DNA of 64,000 nt from Litorimonas taeanensis. GTDB lineage: Bacteria; Pseudomonadota; Alphaproteobacteria; Caulobacterales; Maricaulaceae. The notes under the pieces are model-generated. The model was given only the letters and a program-made list of their open reading frames with translations. It was not told the origin of the DNA and made no database searches. This document shows, in pieces, positions 24,916 through 32,960 of this stretch; the first letter of the stretch is position 1; every line of letters begins with the position of its first letter. The stretch lies in NCBI RefSeq assembly GCF_003634015.1, contig NZ_RBII01000001.1, positions 558,001 through 622,000 of the forward strand. The letters are read 5' to 3'. Position numbers and translations under genes: made by a program.

Positions 24916-25085
24916 TTTGTGTGCAATTTGTGTGCAGTACCACAGAGAATCGGGGTGATTTCCAGTGAATTTGAGTGCACACGCGTCCTTTCTAAGTGTT
25001 TGAAGTATAACAAAAAATGAAGCAAAATCAAGAGTTCACAGCCAGCGTTGCGCCCATGATGGATTGGACTGATAGACATTGTCGT
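24916..25085. other. Candidate attachment-site region at the start of dusA
   Basis: Between the integrase start and the conserved dusA N-terminal codons lie two TTTGTGTGCA copies (about 24916-24936), a complementary TGCACAC at about 24977, and the dusA codons for VAPMMDWTDRHCR (25045-25085). The last are the part reported as the target of dusA-specific integrases. A matching second copy for the far end was not noticed elsewhere in this window, which fits loss of that end. Confidence 0.45.
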
Positions 25086-26021
25086 TGGTTTCACCGTCAG
25101 TTGTCAAAGCATGTAGAGCTGTATACCGAAATGGTCGTGGCCGATGCAGTCATTCACGGGCCAAGAGAACGCTTATTGGGTTTTAATGACATTGAACACC
25201 CCGTGATTTTGCAAATAGGCGGAAGTAACCCTAGTAAATTGGCTGAGGCTGCGATCATTGGAGAGGGTTTTGGCTATGATGGGGTTAATATTAATATTGG
25301 CTGCCCATCAGACCGCGTTCAATCTGGAAGGTTTGGCGCGTGTTTAATGGCTGAACCTGAATTAGTCGGGGATTGTTTTCAGGCTATGCAAAAGGCTGTT
25401 TCTATTCCGGTAACTGTCAAATGCCGCCTTGGTATTGATGATCAGGTCGTTGAGGATACTCTCCCTGATTTTCTGAAAATTGTTTCTGATGCAGGCTGCG
25501 AAACATTTATTATCCATGCCCGGAAAGCGTGGTTAAAGGGTTTGAGCCCAAAAGAGAACCGCGAGGTGCCGCCGCTTGATTATAATCTCGTCAGAGACAT
25601 GAAGTCTGCATTCCCAAAGCTGAAGATTGAATTGAATGGTGGCTTGCCCGATATTTCGGTGGCTAAACAGGAATCAGTGGGGCTTGATGGTTTTATGTTG
25701 GGCCGCTCTGCCTATCATACACCTTGGGTGTTAACTGAGATTGATAGCCGCGTTTATGATGATTCAGAGTATAGTGTCACGCGTAACGACATAGCTTTAC
25801 GACTAGTTGAATACTTAGAGTCCGTTGAGACAGAAGATCGGACGGCTAAGGCCTTATTGCGGCATATAATGGGTTTATATAGTGGGCAGGTAGGGGCGCG
25901 AGTTTGGCGCCGTACATTAAGTGAAAAAGCCGTCTCAGACGCTTTGCCATCTATGGTCGTGAAAATGGCTCTACAGGCCAGAGAAGAGGCGATAGAGACA
26001 ATGGAAAGAAGTGTGGCCTAG
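25017..26021 (+). CDS. dusA: tRNA-dihydrouridine synthase A
   Basis: The 334-residue flavoenzyme reduces uridines 20/20a in the tRNA D-loop. Motifs: VAPMMDWTDRHCRWFHRQ at the N-terminus, VILQIGGSNPSKLAEAA, GVNINIGCPSDRVQSGRFGA with the catalytic Cys in the GCPS segment, CRLGID, FIIHARKAWLKGLSPKENR (DusA type) and LNGGLPD. The length is normal. The first dozen codons and the promoter may have been supplied by the integrated element next to it, as usual for dusA insertions. It marks the border between accessory and core DNA. Confidence 0.95.
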   Translation: MKQNQEFTASVAPMMDWTDRHCRWFHRQLSKHVELYTEMVVADAVIHGPRERLLGFNDIEHPVILQIGGSNPSKLAEAAIIGEGFGYDGVNINIGCPSDRVQSGRFGACLMAEPELVGDCFQAMQKAVSIPVTVKCRLGIDDQVVEDTLPDFLKIVSDAGCETFIIHARKAWLKGLSPKENREVPPLDYNLVRDMKSAFPKLKIELNGGLPDISVAKQESVGLDGFMLGRSAYHTPWVLTEIDSRVYDDSEYSVTRNDIALRLVEYLESVETEDRTAKALLRHIMGLYSGQVGARVWRRTLSEKAVSDALPSMVVKMALQAREEAIETMERSVA

Positions 26022-26022
26022 T

Positions 26023-26865
26023 ATGGAGCCTATTACAGTCTTTATTCTGCTTGGGTCGCTTATAAGCGTTGCGATTATTGCGGGGTTTTCTTCTGGGCTT
26101 TTTGGTATTGGCGGCGGCGCCATTATGGTGCCAGCTTTACATTATACCTTCAAAGCCCTCGGTATTGCGGATGAGGTGACCATGCATTGCGCCGTAGCGA
26201 CCAGCGCGGCTGTCATTATCGTTAATAGTACGCGCTCTGTTCGAAGGCATCATGCAAGAGGGGCCGTAGACATGGATATCCTCATACCTAAACAGCTTTG
26301 GAGAAGCTATGCGCTGTGGATTGGTGTTGGTTCCTTCATAGCGGCGTGGTTCATTGCGCCTAAATTGTCCGCAGAGAGTTTAACGCTCATATTTGCGATC
26401 GTGGCTATGTTGGTGGCTCTCCAATTCATTTTAGGACGCCCTGATTTTATTTTGAGAAAAACTGTACCGGGCGGCATTGCGCCGCCTCTTGTCGGCTCAG
26501 GCGTGGGGGGATTGTCCGCCTTAATGGGAATTGGAGGTGGGTCATTGAGTGTTCCGCTTCTAAGCCTTTGTAATGTGCCGATACATCGCGCCATTGGTAC
26601 GGCGTCTGGTTTTGGGCTAGCCATCGCAGTGCCGGCCACAATTGGTTTCATTATCTCTGGTCTGGGCGTCAGTGGAAGACCGCTCTTTTCATTGGGTTAT
26701 GTGAATGGTGTAGGTTTTTTGATAATTGCGATTGTTTCAGCCTTGATGGTGCCTGTTGGGGTCAAAGCAGCGCACGCAATGGACGCCAAAAAGTTAAAGC
26801 GAATCTTTGGTTTTTGTCTTTTGGCTGTGGCTTTGAATATGGCGCGGGAAACGCTCTTTCTATGA
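26023..26865 (+). CDS. TauE/SafE (TSUP) family sulfite/organoanion permease
   Basis: The protein has about eight membrane helices and the two family repeats: GFSSGLFGIGGGAIMVPAL near the N-terminus and GVGGLSALMGIGGGSLSVPL in the second half. TSUP members export or import sulfite, sulfoacetate or similar anions; the substrate here is unknown. The ATG at 26023, one base after the dusA stop, is preferred over an upstream GTG inside dusA. It is probably co-transcribed with dusA. Confidence 0.88.
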   Translation: MEPITVFILLGSLISVAIIAGFSSGLFGIGGGAIMVPALHYTFKALGIADEVTMHCAVATSAAVIIVNSTRSVRRHHARGAVDMDILIPKQLWRSYALWIGVGSFIAAWFIAPKLSAESLTLIFAIVAMLVALQFILGRPDFILRKTVPGGIAPPLVGSGVGGLSALMGIGGGSLSVPLLSLCNVPIHRAIGTASGFGLAIAVPATIGFIISGLGVSGRPLFSLGYVNGVGFLIIAIVSALMVPVGVKAAHAMDAKKLKRIFGFCLLAVALNMARETLFL

Positions 26866-26932
26866 TGTGCAAAGACAATTATTTCAAATAACGCCCGCTT
26901 AAGACATCGTTGTTTTATCTATATCGGCGATA

Positions 26933-27478
26933 TTAAAATCTAAGGGTTAAGCTGTTTTTATTGGCTTGAACGGATTGTAATTCACCAAGATAAGTCATTC
27001 CCAAAAGTGATATATCTAGTCCCTTGGGAACAATTAGCGCCTCCACATTTTTAACAGAAATTGCCCCAACGGATATGTGGTCTAAAGTAATCCGTGCCGC
27101 CATATTATCGCCGCCTGCCGTACTGATGGGGACGTCATACTCTAAGTTTCGGGTCTTAATGCCAGCCTTTTTGGCATCTATTTCAGTTAAAGCGACAAGG
27201 CCAGCGCCTGTATCGACTAAGAAACGAACCGTTCCAGTGTTCACGCGTGCCTGTGTCCAAAATTGTCCATCGGCAGGGTTTTTCCGCAGGGTAACGACTG
27301 AGGCTGACCTTATTTGTTTAGGCTTTGATTTTACAGTTTCCACTGTGGCAGGCGTCGCCGTTTCCTGTTTTGCCTCAGTTCCGCAAGCTGCCACGATAAG
27401 GCTTAAGACAAAACCGATTGCAAGGCGCTGCAAGGCCAAAGAAGAAATAGAAAATTTGGGTGTAACTGTCATAAACAT
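26933..27478 (-). CDS. Retropepsin-like aspartic protease, membrane-anchored
   Basis: The 181-residue protein has a hydrophobic signal with a lipobox-like end (LIVAACGTE) and a low-complexity linker. A clan AA aspartic protease domain follows, with the active-site motif FLVDTGAGLVALTEID and the closing GMTYLGEL segment. This resembles the TIGR02281 family of periplasmic single-domain proteases that act as dimers. The exact start is uncertain (two ATG codons close together). It is divergent from cobT. The target is unknown. Confidence 0.82.
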   Translation of the reverse strand: MFMTVTPKFSISSLALQRLAIGFVLSLIVAACGTEAKQETATPATVETVKSKPKQIRSASVVTLRKNPADGQFWTQARVNTGTVRFLVDTGAGLVALTEIDAKKAGIKTRNLEYDVPISTAGGDNMAARITLDHISVGAISVKNVEALIVPKGLDISLLGMTYLGELQSVQANKNSLTLRF

Positions 27479-27577
27479 GCTATGCTTCTATCGTAAAAGA
27501 GTTTTGAAGCGTTTAACGTTTGTATAATGCAGCCGTTGGCGCGTAGATTCTGCCTTTATGGTTAATAGGAAATGTTC

Positions 27578-28561
27578 ATGAGTAACCTCTTAGAGAAAAG
27601 CCGCCCATTTGATGATATAATGGCTTTAATCGACTCTATGCCTATTTTGAAAAATGGGGATATGGAAGAGAGGCAACAAAACTTTGAAGCCAAAGGTGGA
27701 TCACTTGCCCCATTAGGCAATCTAAATACAAATTTGGCGAGGATTGCGGCTTGGCAAGATAAGCCTGCACCAAGCCTATCACGCCCGTTAATTGCCGTAT
27801 TCGCGGGTACGCATGGCGTATCAAAGCAGGTGTTTGATGGAGATATAATCGCCGAATCTAAAGCGCGTGTGAGTCGATTGACTGAAGGCACAGCTGCCGT
27901 ACGCGGTATGGCTTCAAGTCTTGGGGCAGCTTATAAAGTTTATGAGTTTGGCCTTGAATATCCCTCTCATGATTTCACAAAAGAAAAATCTTTGAGTGAA
28001 AGAGACTGCGCCGCGGCAATTGCCTTTGGTATGGAAGTGGTCGCAGAGGGGGCTGATGTTATCGTGCTCGGTAATGCGGGCTATGGCGCTGCAACATCGG
28101 CCGCAGGCATAGCGCGTGCTTTGTTTGGCGGCGCCGCTGACTACTGGGCTGGCGGGGCCGTTGATAAAGCTGAGATACGTATTGCGGCTGTTGAGGCAGG
28201 CGCGAAACAGCATAATAGATCAGATTCTTCTTCTCCATTGGAAATATTACGAGATTATGGTGGGCGTGATATTGCAGGGACTGTAGGTGCTATTTTGGCG
28301 GCGCGGCATCAACGTATTCCTGTCATCTTAGATGGCTATGTTGTTTGCGCGGCAGCGGCAGTCCTGCACCGAATCAATCCCGCTACGCTTGATCACTGTA
28401 TAGCCGCGCAAGTGACAGCTGAACCCGCCCATCAAGCCTTATTAGATCGATTAGGGAAGTCCCCCGTTATGGATCTTGGAATCAATATAGGTGATGGAAC
28501 AGGTGGAGCTTTTGCGTTGAGTGTTCTGAAAACGGCTGCGGCTGGGTTAGAGACGCTTTAA
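27578..28561 (+). CDS. cobT: Nicotinate-nucleotide-dimethylbenzimidazole phosphoribosyltransferase homologue, divergent
   Basis: CobT makes alpha-ribazole phosphate for the lower ligand of cobalamin. The fold is clear: GGSLAPLGNLNTNLARIA, VFAGTHGVSKQVF, EILRDYGGRDIAGTVGAILAAR, VPVILDGYVVCAAAAVL-like and DHCIAAQVTAEPAHQALLD. However, the usual GEMGIGNTT loop reads GNAGYGAATS and the usual GEGTGA loop reads GDGTGGA. Both catalytic glutamates known from Salmonella CobT (E174, E317) are thus replaced (by Asn and Asp). Activity or substrate may be changed. The second ATG (27578) has an AGGAAA site and is chosen. No cobalamin riboswitch is visible. Confidence 0.8.
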   Translation: MSNLLEKSRPFDDIMALIDSMPILKNGDMEERQQNFEAKGGSLAPLGNLNTNLARIAAWQDKPAPSLSRPLIAVFAGTHGVSKQVFDGDIIAESKARVSRLTEGTAAVRGMASSLGAAYKVYEFGLEYPSHDFTKEKSLSERDCAAAIAFGMEVVAEGADVIVLGNAGYGAATSAAGIARALFGGAADYWAGGAVDKAEIRIAAVEAGAKQHNRSDSSSPLEILRDYGGRDIAGTVGAILAARHQRIPVILDGYVVCAAAAVLHRINPATLDHCIAAQVTAEPAHQALLDRLGKSPVMDLGINIGDGTGGAFALSVLKTAAAGLETL

Positions 28562-28669
28562 TCCTTGAATAACCAAGGTTTTTTCTACCTCATTTATTGA
28601 AATAAACGCAAGTATTTCTCATAAAAATTGGATATAGCGATTACATCATTACTGGTAAGAGCCGAATTT

Positions 28670-29713
28670 ATGTCCATATTCTCCCATCCTGATTTTTCAG
28701 ATCATGAAGGTGTCTATTTTGCTTCAGATCCTGAAACGGGTCTGAAGGTAATCATTGCTGTTCACTCTACAGCCCGCGGCCCAGCCGCAGGCGGTACTCG
28801 GTTTTGGCATTATGATACAGATGCAGAAGCTGTCACCGATGCGTTACGTTTATCAAAGGCGATGAGCTATAAAAATGCGGCGGCTGAGTTGCCTCTTGGC
28901 GGGGGTAAGGCTGTCATTATGAAGCCAGAGGGTACATTCGACCGAACGGCCTTATTCGCGGCCTATGGACGTGCAATTGAACGCTTAAGCGGGAGCTATA
29001 TAACGGCTGAGGATGTTGGTGTGACGCCAGCTGACATGGATGTTATTCACACTCAGACCCAATGTGTTGCTGGGCTTTCAACGGGTGAGGCCGCTTCAGG
29101 CGACCCTTCACCTATAACCGCAGAAGGTGTCTTTAGGGGTTTGCAAGTCGGAGCTGAGCATATTTGGGGCTCAGAAAATCTTACAGGTAAGACGGTAGCG
29201 GTTCAAGGACTTGGCCATGTTGGCTACGCTCTTTGTGAGAAACTACATAGGGCTGGTGCTAAGCTATTGGTGGCAGACATTAATGAAGAAGTGATTGCAA
29301 AAGCTGTTTCTGAGCTTTCGGCCGTTAAAGTGGGGGTTGCCGATATTCACGCCCAAGAGGCAGATATATTTGCTCCTTGCGCATTAGGCGGAGCTTTGAA
29401 CGCAAAGACGGTGCCAGACATGAAAGCGAAATTAATCGCTGGAGCGGCAAACAACCAACTTCGCGACGATAGTGTGATGTCTTTAATTGAAGAGAAGGGT
29501 ATAATCTATTTACCTGATTATGTTCTCAATGCTGGCGGCATCATCAATGTCGCTGCAGAAGTATCTGGAGAGTATAACCAAGCTTGGGTTGAAGAAAAAT
29601 TAGTTGGGTTAAAGGCAACAATCAAAACCATTCTTGAGGTATCAACAGCACAGAAAATATCGACTTTGCGTGTTGCTAATCAAATTGCCGAGGAGCGATT
29701 AAAACGCGCCTAA
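28670..29713 (+). CDS. Glu/Leu/Phe/Val dehydrogenase (leucine dehydrogenase type)
   Basis: A 347-residue NAD-dependent amino acid dehydrogenase that interconverts branched-chain amino acids and keto acids. Motifs: STARGPAAGGTRFWHY (substrate pocket), KNAAAELPLGGGKAVIM with the catalytic Lys, TAEDVGVTPADMD, and the Rossmann motif VAVQGLGHVGYALCEKL. The ATG at 28670 gives the usual N-terminus; an upstream TTG in frame would add 14 residues without family support. It is convergent with the next gene, their stops overlapping by a few bases. Confidence 0.9.
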   Translation: MSIFSHPDFSDHEGVYFASDPETGLKVIIAVHSTARGPAAGGTRFWHYDTDAEAVTDALRLSKAMSYKNAAAELPLGGGKAVIMKPEGTFDRTALFAAYGRAIERLSGSYITAEDVGVTPADMDVIHTQTQCVAGLSTGEAASGDPSPITAEGVFRGLQVGAEHIWGSENLTGKTVAVQGLGHVGYALCEKLHRAGAKLLVADINEEVIAKAVSELSAVKVGVADIHAQEADIFAPCALGGALNAKTVPDMKAKLIAGAANNQLRDDSVMSLIEEKGIIYLPDYVLNAGGIINVAAEVSGEYNQAWVEEKLVGLKATIKTILEVSTAQKISTLRVANQIAEERLKRA

Positions 29714-30243
29714 ACTGAACAATTGTGTCTGTTAACGCTGGATAATTCGGCTGGCCCAGTCATGAACTTTATCTGGGGCAGAGTATTGCCATTATATCTG
29801 ATTTTGAAAAGAACAGCCTCTTTTAATCCTGCGGTATCATCGAGCTTTTTTTCAGGTTTTACCATTGTGCCTCTTAGTGAGGGGTAGATAACTTGACCTT
29901 CTTCTGTTGGTCTTGAGCAAAACAACGCTGCTCCAGGCATTTGTGATGATTGAACAAATATCTCTCCCTTAAGCTCACCGCTTTGTTGAATTGATACGTG
30001 GTAATTTAAGTGAGCTATGTCTGCTGTGATGTAAAATTCCGTATTGCTAGATATCAGATAAGTCTGTTGGTTTTGTGTTGATTGAATAAGAGAGGCGCTG
30101 AGTTTTGGTTCGGCTTTCTCAGGAAATATAGCCTTGCTAATTATCTGCGCGGCTGCAGGTAGGCTAGCCAGTTCGAAGGCCAATAACCCAAAAACGACAT
30201 AGCGTTTCTTAAAACCTTTATTGAGCAAATAGCGTTTTAGCAT
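29710..30243 (-). CDS. Secreted hypothetical protein
   Basis: The 177-residue protein has a basic N-terminus and a signal peptide (VVFGLLAFELASLPAAAQ). The exported part is rich in beta-type sequence and contains two cysteines (about LFCSRP and HNCSV), perhaps disulfide-bonded. I do not recognise the family. The ATG at 30243 has an AAGGGA site, better than an ATG six codons upstream. A periplasmic place is likely; function unknown. Confidence 0.65.
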   Translation of the reverse strand: MLKRYLLNKGFKKRYVVFGLLAFELASLPAAAQIISKAIFPEKAEPKLSASLIQSTQNQQTYLISSNTEFYITADIAHLNYHVSIQQSGELKGEIFVQSSQMPGAALFCSRPTEEGQVIYPSLRGTMVKPEKKLDDTAGLKEAVLFKIRYNGNTLPQIKFMTGPAELSSVNRHNCSV

Positions 30244-30378
30244 GCAAGTTTTTCCCTTCATTAAGGGAGAATGCAGATGACGTGCCAGACTTCTAAATTT
30301 ATCTAAATTGTTTGAACTACATTTGGTCTGATGGTTTTTGTAGATTGCGGCGCAGAAACTGCTTAAGGAGCGCTCATT

Positions 30379-31077
30379 ATGCGTGATGTGACAAAAGCAC
30401 TTTTACTGTTTTCAGGTGGACAAGATTCCGCCACGTGTTTGGCATGGGCCTTGGATAAATATGACTATGTTGAAACAGTGGGTTTTCATTATGGTCAACG
30501 CCACGATATTGAAATGACCTGTCGTGAAACGATTAGACAGACAATGCCCTCTTTTAAATCTGACTGGAAAAATCGTCTGGGCCCTGACCATGTTCTTGAC
30601 CTCTCTGTCTTGGGACAAATGAGCGAAACAGCCCTGACTCGAGATGTCGAAATCAAAATGAACGCGGATGGTATGCCGAATACTTTTGTCCCCGGACGTA
30701 ATTTGGTGTTCCTGACTTTCGCGGGGGCGCTAGCCTATCGACGGGGTATAAATGATTTAGTGGGGGGAATGTGTGAAGCAGACTTTTCTGGATATCCTGA
30801 CTGTCGGAAAGAAACTTTAGACGCACAAATGCAGGCTTTGTCGTTAGGGCTGGATCGCCCGATGACCCTTTCCACACCGCTTATGCATTTATCAAAGGCG
30901 CAAGCGTGGGGCTTATGCCAAACACTCGGCGGCGATGACTTGGTGTCACTCGTTAACGAAAAAACGCATAGTTGTTACAAAGGTAATCATAAAGACCAGC
31001 ACAGCTGGGGCTTTGGTTGTGGCGAGTGTCCGGCCTGTGAATTACGCGCCGCAGGATGGAACGAGTTCACTTCATGA
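30379..31077 (+). CDS. queC: 7-cyano-7-deazaguanine synthase
   Basis: QueC turns 7-carboxy-7-deazaguanine into preQ0 with ATP and ammonia. The PP-loop reads [18 protein letters not shown], followed by [10 protein letters not shown] and [20 protein letters not shown]. The C-terminal zinc site has four cysteines ([14 protein letters not shown]). The 232-residue length is normal. An AAGGAG site precedes the ATG. The stop overlaps queE by ATGA, so the two are coupled. Confidence 0.96.
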   Translation: MRDVTKALLLFSGGQDSATCLAWALDKYDYVETVGFHYGQRHDIEMTCRETIRQTMPSFKSDWKNRLGPDHVLDLSVLGQMSETALTRDVEIKMNADGMPNTFVPGRNLVFLTFAGALAYRRGINDLVGGMCEADFSGYPDCRKETLDAQMQALSLGLDRPMTLSTPLMHLSKAQAWGLCQTLGGDDLVSLVNEKTHSCYKGNHKDQHSWGFGCGECPACELRAAGWNEFTS

Positions 31078-31715
31078 GCTATGCCGTTAAAGAATGTTAC
31101 TTAACCGTACAGGGGGAGGGCGCGCAGGCTGGGATCACCGCCGTTTTTCTTCGTTTCTCAGGCTGTAATTTGTGGACTGGCCGTGAAAAAGATAGAGCTA
31201 AAGCGGTTTGTCAATTTTGCGATACTGATTTTATTGGGACGGATGGGCCTGGAGGAGGGCGTTTTGATAATGCCAAAGAATTGGCTCGTCATGTCGCGAG
31301 TTTTTGGCCGCAATCTGATGAGGATAAAGCCCACGCCTGGGTAATATGCACTGGCGGCGAGCCCGCCTTACAGTTGGATGAAAGTCTTATCCAAGCTTTT
31401 CATGAAGCGGGTTTTAAAGTCGCAATAGAAACAAATGGTACGCTAAAACTGCCACAGGGGTTGGATTGGATTTGTGTTAGTCCAAAAGCAGATGCGCCTT
31501 TAGTACAGAGAGCGGGCCACGAACTAAAACTTGTTTATCCTCAAATTGAAAATAAACCTTCAGATTTTGTTGAGTTAGACTTTGAGGTGTTCAGTTTACA
31601 ACCTCTTGATGATTCAGAACAGGCGGCTCATTCTCAGGCCGCCTTTGAGTATTGTTTAGCGCACCCGAAATGGCGTTTAAGTGTGCAAACGCACAAATAT
31701 ATTGGGGTGCCCTAA
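31074..31715 (+). CDS. queE: 7-carboxy-7-deazaguanine synthase (radical SAM)
   Basis: QueE makes 7-carboxy-7-deazaguanine from carboxytetrahydropterin. It starts [19 protein letters not shown]. The iron-sulfur motif has the long CX14CX2C form ([19 protein letters not shown]) known from Burkholderia QueE, not the usual CX3CX2[16 protein letters not shown] and [11 protein letters not shown] follow. The ATG at 31074 overlaps the queC stop. A queD gene is not adjacent; the PTPS-family gene at 53810 is atypical. Confidence 0.94.
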   Translation: MSYAVKECYLTVQGEGAQAGITAVFLRFSGCNLWTGREKDRAKAVCQFCDTDFIGTDGPGGGRFDNAKELARHVASFWPQSDEDKAHAWVICTGGEPALQLDESLIQAFHEAGFKVAIETNGTLKLPQGLDWICVSPKADAPLVQRAGHELKLVYPQIENKPSDFVELDFEVFSLQPLDDSEQAAHSQAAFEYCLAHPKWRLSVQTHKYIGVP

Positions 31716-31741
31716 GGGTTGTAACTATATTAGCGCAGGCC

Positions 31742-32371
31742 TTATATATTAGGTTGTTGGGCTAGGTCTTTGCCAATTTTTTTCGCAAAACTTCGGAAGG
31801 CTCGGTGTGCGTCCGACCAAGTACTCCCGAACTGTGCGTCACGAATGTTAGTCTCGAACCAACTATAGTCAGCTGTTCCCAAGGAATTACCAGCGGCATC
31901 AATCAATTCACCTGTGACCTCTGCACCGCCTGTTCCAAAGCTTTTAAAGGAAAGAGAGGGCTCTTTTGAAAGTTGCTTGAAAGTTGGGCGATTGGGTTTT
32001 GCATCCTCAATTGTCACAACCAATGTCATTGATGCATTCTCATCAATGACAAGTCCTGCTTTGTCAAAACGCTCAGTCAGGCGTTTTCTAAGTCTATCTT
32101 GCAACTGGCTCAGGTCTTTCTCGCCATAATATCCATTATTTCCAAAACCACTATTCAGGCGAGAGCTTCCGCCTCTATCCGATAACTTTTTAGGTAAATT
32201 CTCGGCGCGATAGGCCATATCTTCACTTAGGCGAATGTCGAGTTTTACAGGTGATGTGAGTGGTGCAGAAAAGGAGCTTTCATAGGCCGAACCCGCTATG
32301 GCAGGTGTTGAAAAGATTGAAACCGCCGCTATAGCCACCGTTAACACGCTTATTTTGAACACTGATTTCAT
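31742..32371 (-). CDS. Exported hypothetical protein
   Basis: The 209-residue protein has a clear signal peptide (VFKISVLTVAIAAVSIFSTPAIAG, cleaved near residue 27) and a soluble domain. That domain has QLQDRLRKRLTERFDKAGLV, MTLVVTIEDAKPNRPTF, GGAEVTGELIDAAGNSLG and a helical end. This layout recalls DUF3313/DUF4410-type periplasmic proteins, but the match is only by eye. It is convergent with queE. Confidence 0.65.
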   Translation of the reverse strand: MKSVFKISVLTVAIAAVSIFSTPAIAGSAYESSFSAPLTSPVKLDIRLSEDMAYRAENLPKKLSDRGGSSRLNSGFGNNGYYGEKDLSQLQDRLRKRLTERFDKAGLVIDENASMTLVVTIEDAKPNRPTFKQLSKEPSLSFKSFGTGGAEVTGELIDAAGNSLGTADYSWFETNIRDAQFGSTWSDAHRAFRSFAKKIGKDLAQQPNI

Positions 32372-32467
32372 GATAATCTCCTTAGCTCTGCGTAATTACA
32401 TAACACAAAATGCTCATGCGCTCAATGCAGCGCATCAGTCCATCACGTAAATGGGAAGAGAGGAGGG

Positions 32468-32887
32468 CTAAGCCGCGTCTACTAAGACGCTTAAAACATT
32501 TGTTGCGCCCCTTAGAGCCATAAGCTCTGATTCTAATTCATAAGACTGGATTAGACGGGATGTTGTTATCACTTTCCCGCTGAGGTCGACCACATTAGTG
32601 GTGACGGATAAGACTTTCGTCGTTGTATCAAGGGCTTTGTCTGTGATTTTTACAGGTACCGACCCCATATAATAAACGCCTTTACCCGCTGCAAAAGTGG
32701 TTTTTCCAACGAGTTTACCCGTGCCGTAGACCCCTTTTCCTGCGAGCTTAGTTGTATGATAAGCCCCCTTAAACGGAAGTGCAGCCACCTTTCCGGTCGT
32801 TTTTGCAACCATACATCCGCTTAGAATTGACAGAGCGGCCAGAATAGCGCTTGCCCGTATAAAGGATTGGGGAATAGATGTCGGCAT
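32468..32887 (-). CDS. Putative lipoprotein with short GK-rich repeats
   Basis: The 139-residue protein has a lipoprotein signal (ILAALSILSGCMVAK, lipidated Cys at about 25). A repetitive middle follows, in which GK/GxYxxGK-type units recur (FKGAYHTTKLAGKGVYGTG, LVGKTTFAAGKGVYYMG), then a helical C-terminal part. It is similar to small alphaproteobacterial lipoproteins of unknown role. It lies between the exported protein gene and the MoxR operon, on the same strand. Confidence 0.65.
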   Translation of the reverse strand: MPTSIPQSFIRASAILAALSILSGCMVAKTTGKVAALPFKGAYHTTKLAGKGVYGTGKLVGKTTFAAGKGVYYMGSVPVKITDKALDTTTKVLSVTTNVVDLSGKVITTSRLIQSYELESELMALRGATNVLSVLVDAA

Positions 32888-32960
32888 GGTTGTAACCTTG
32901 TAGAGATAAGAGACGCATAGCCTAAGAACACAAAAGAAATATTAATCTCTAAGCCTAGTT

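Noticed and set aside
27479-27577. A cobalamin riboswitch before cobT
   Set aside because: The leader is under 100 bp and shows no B12-box-like sequence; only a TATAAT hexamer is visible.
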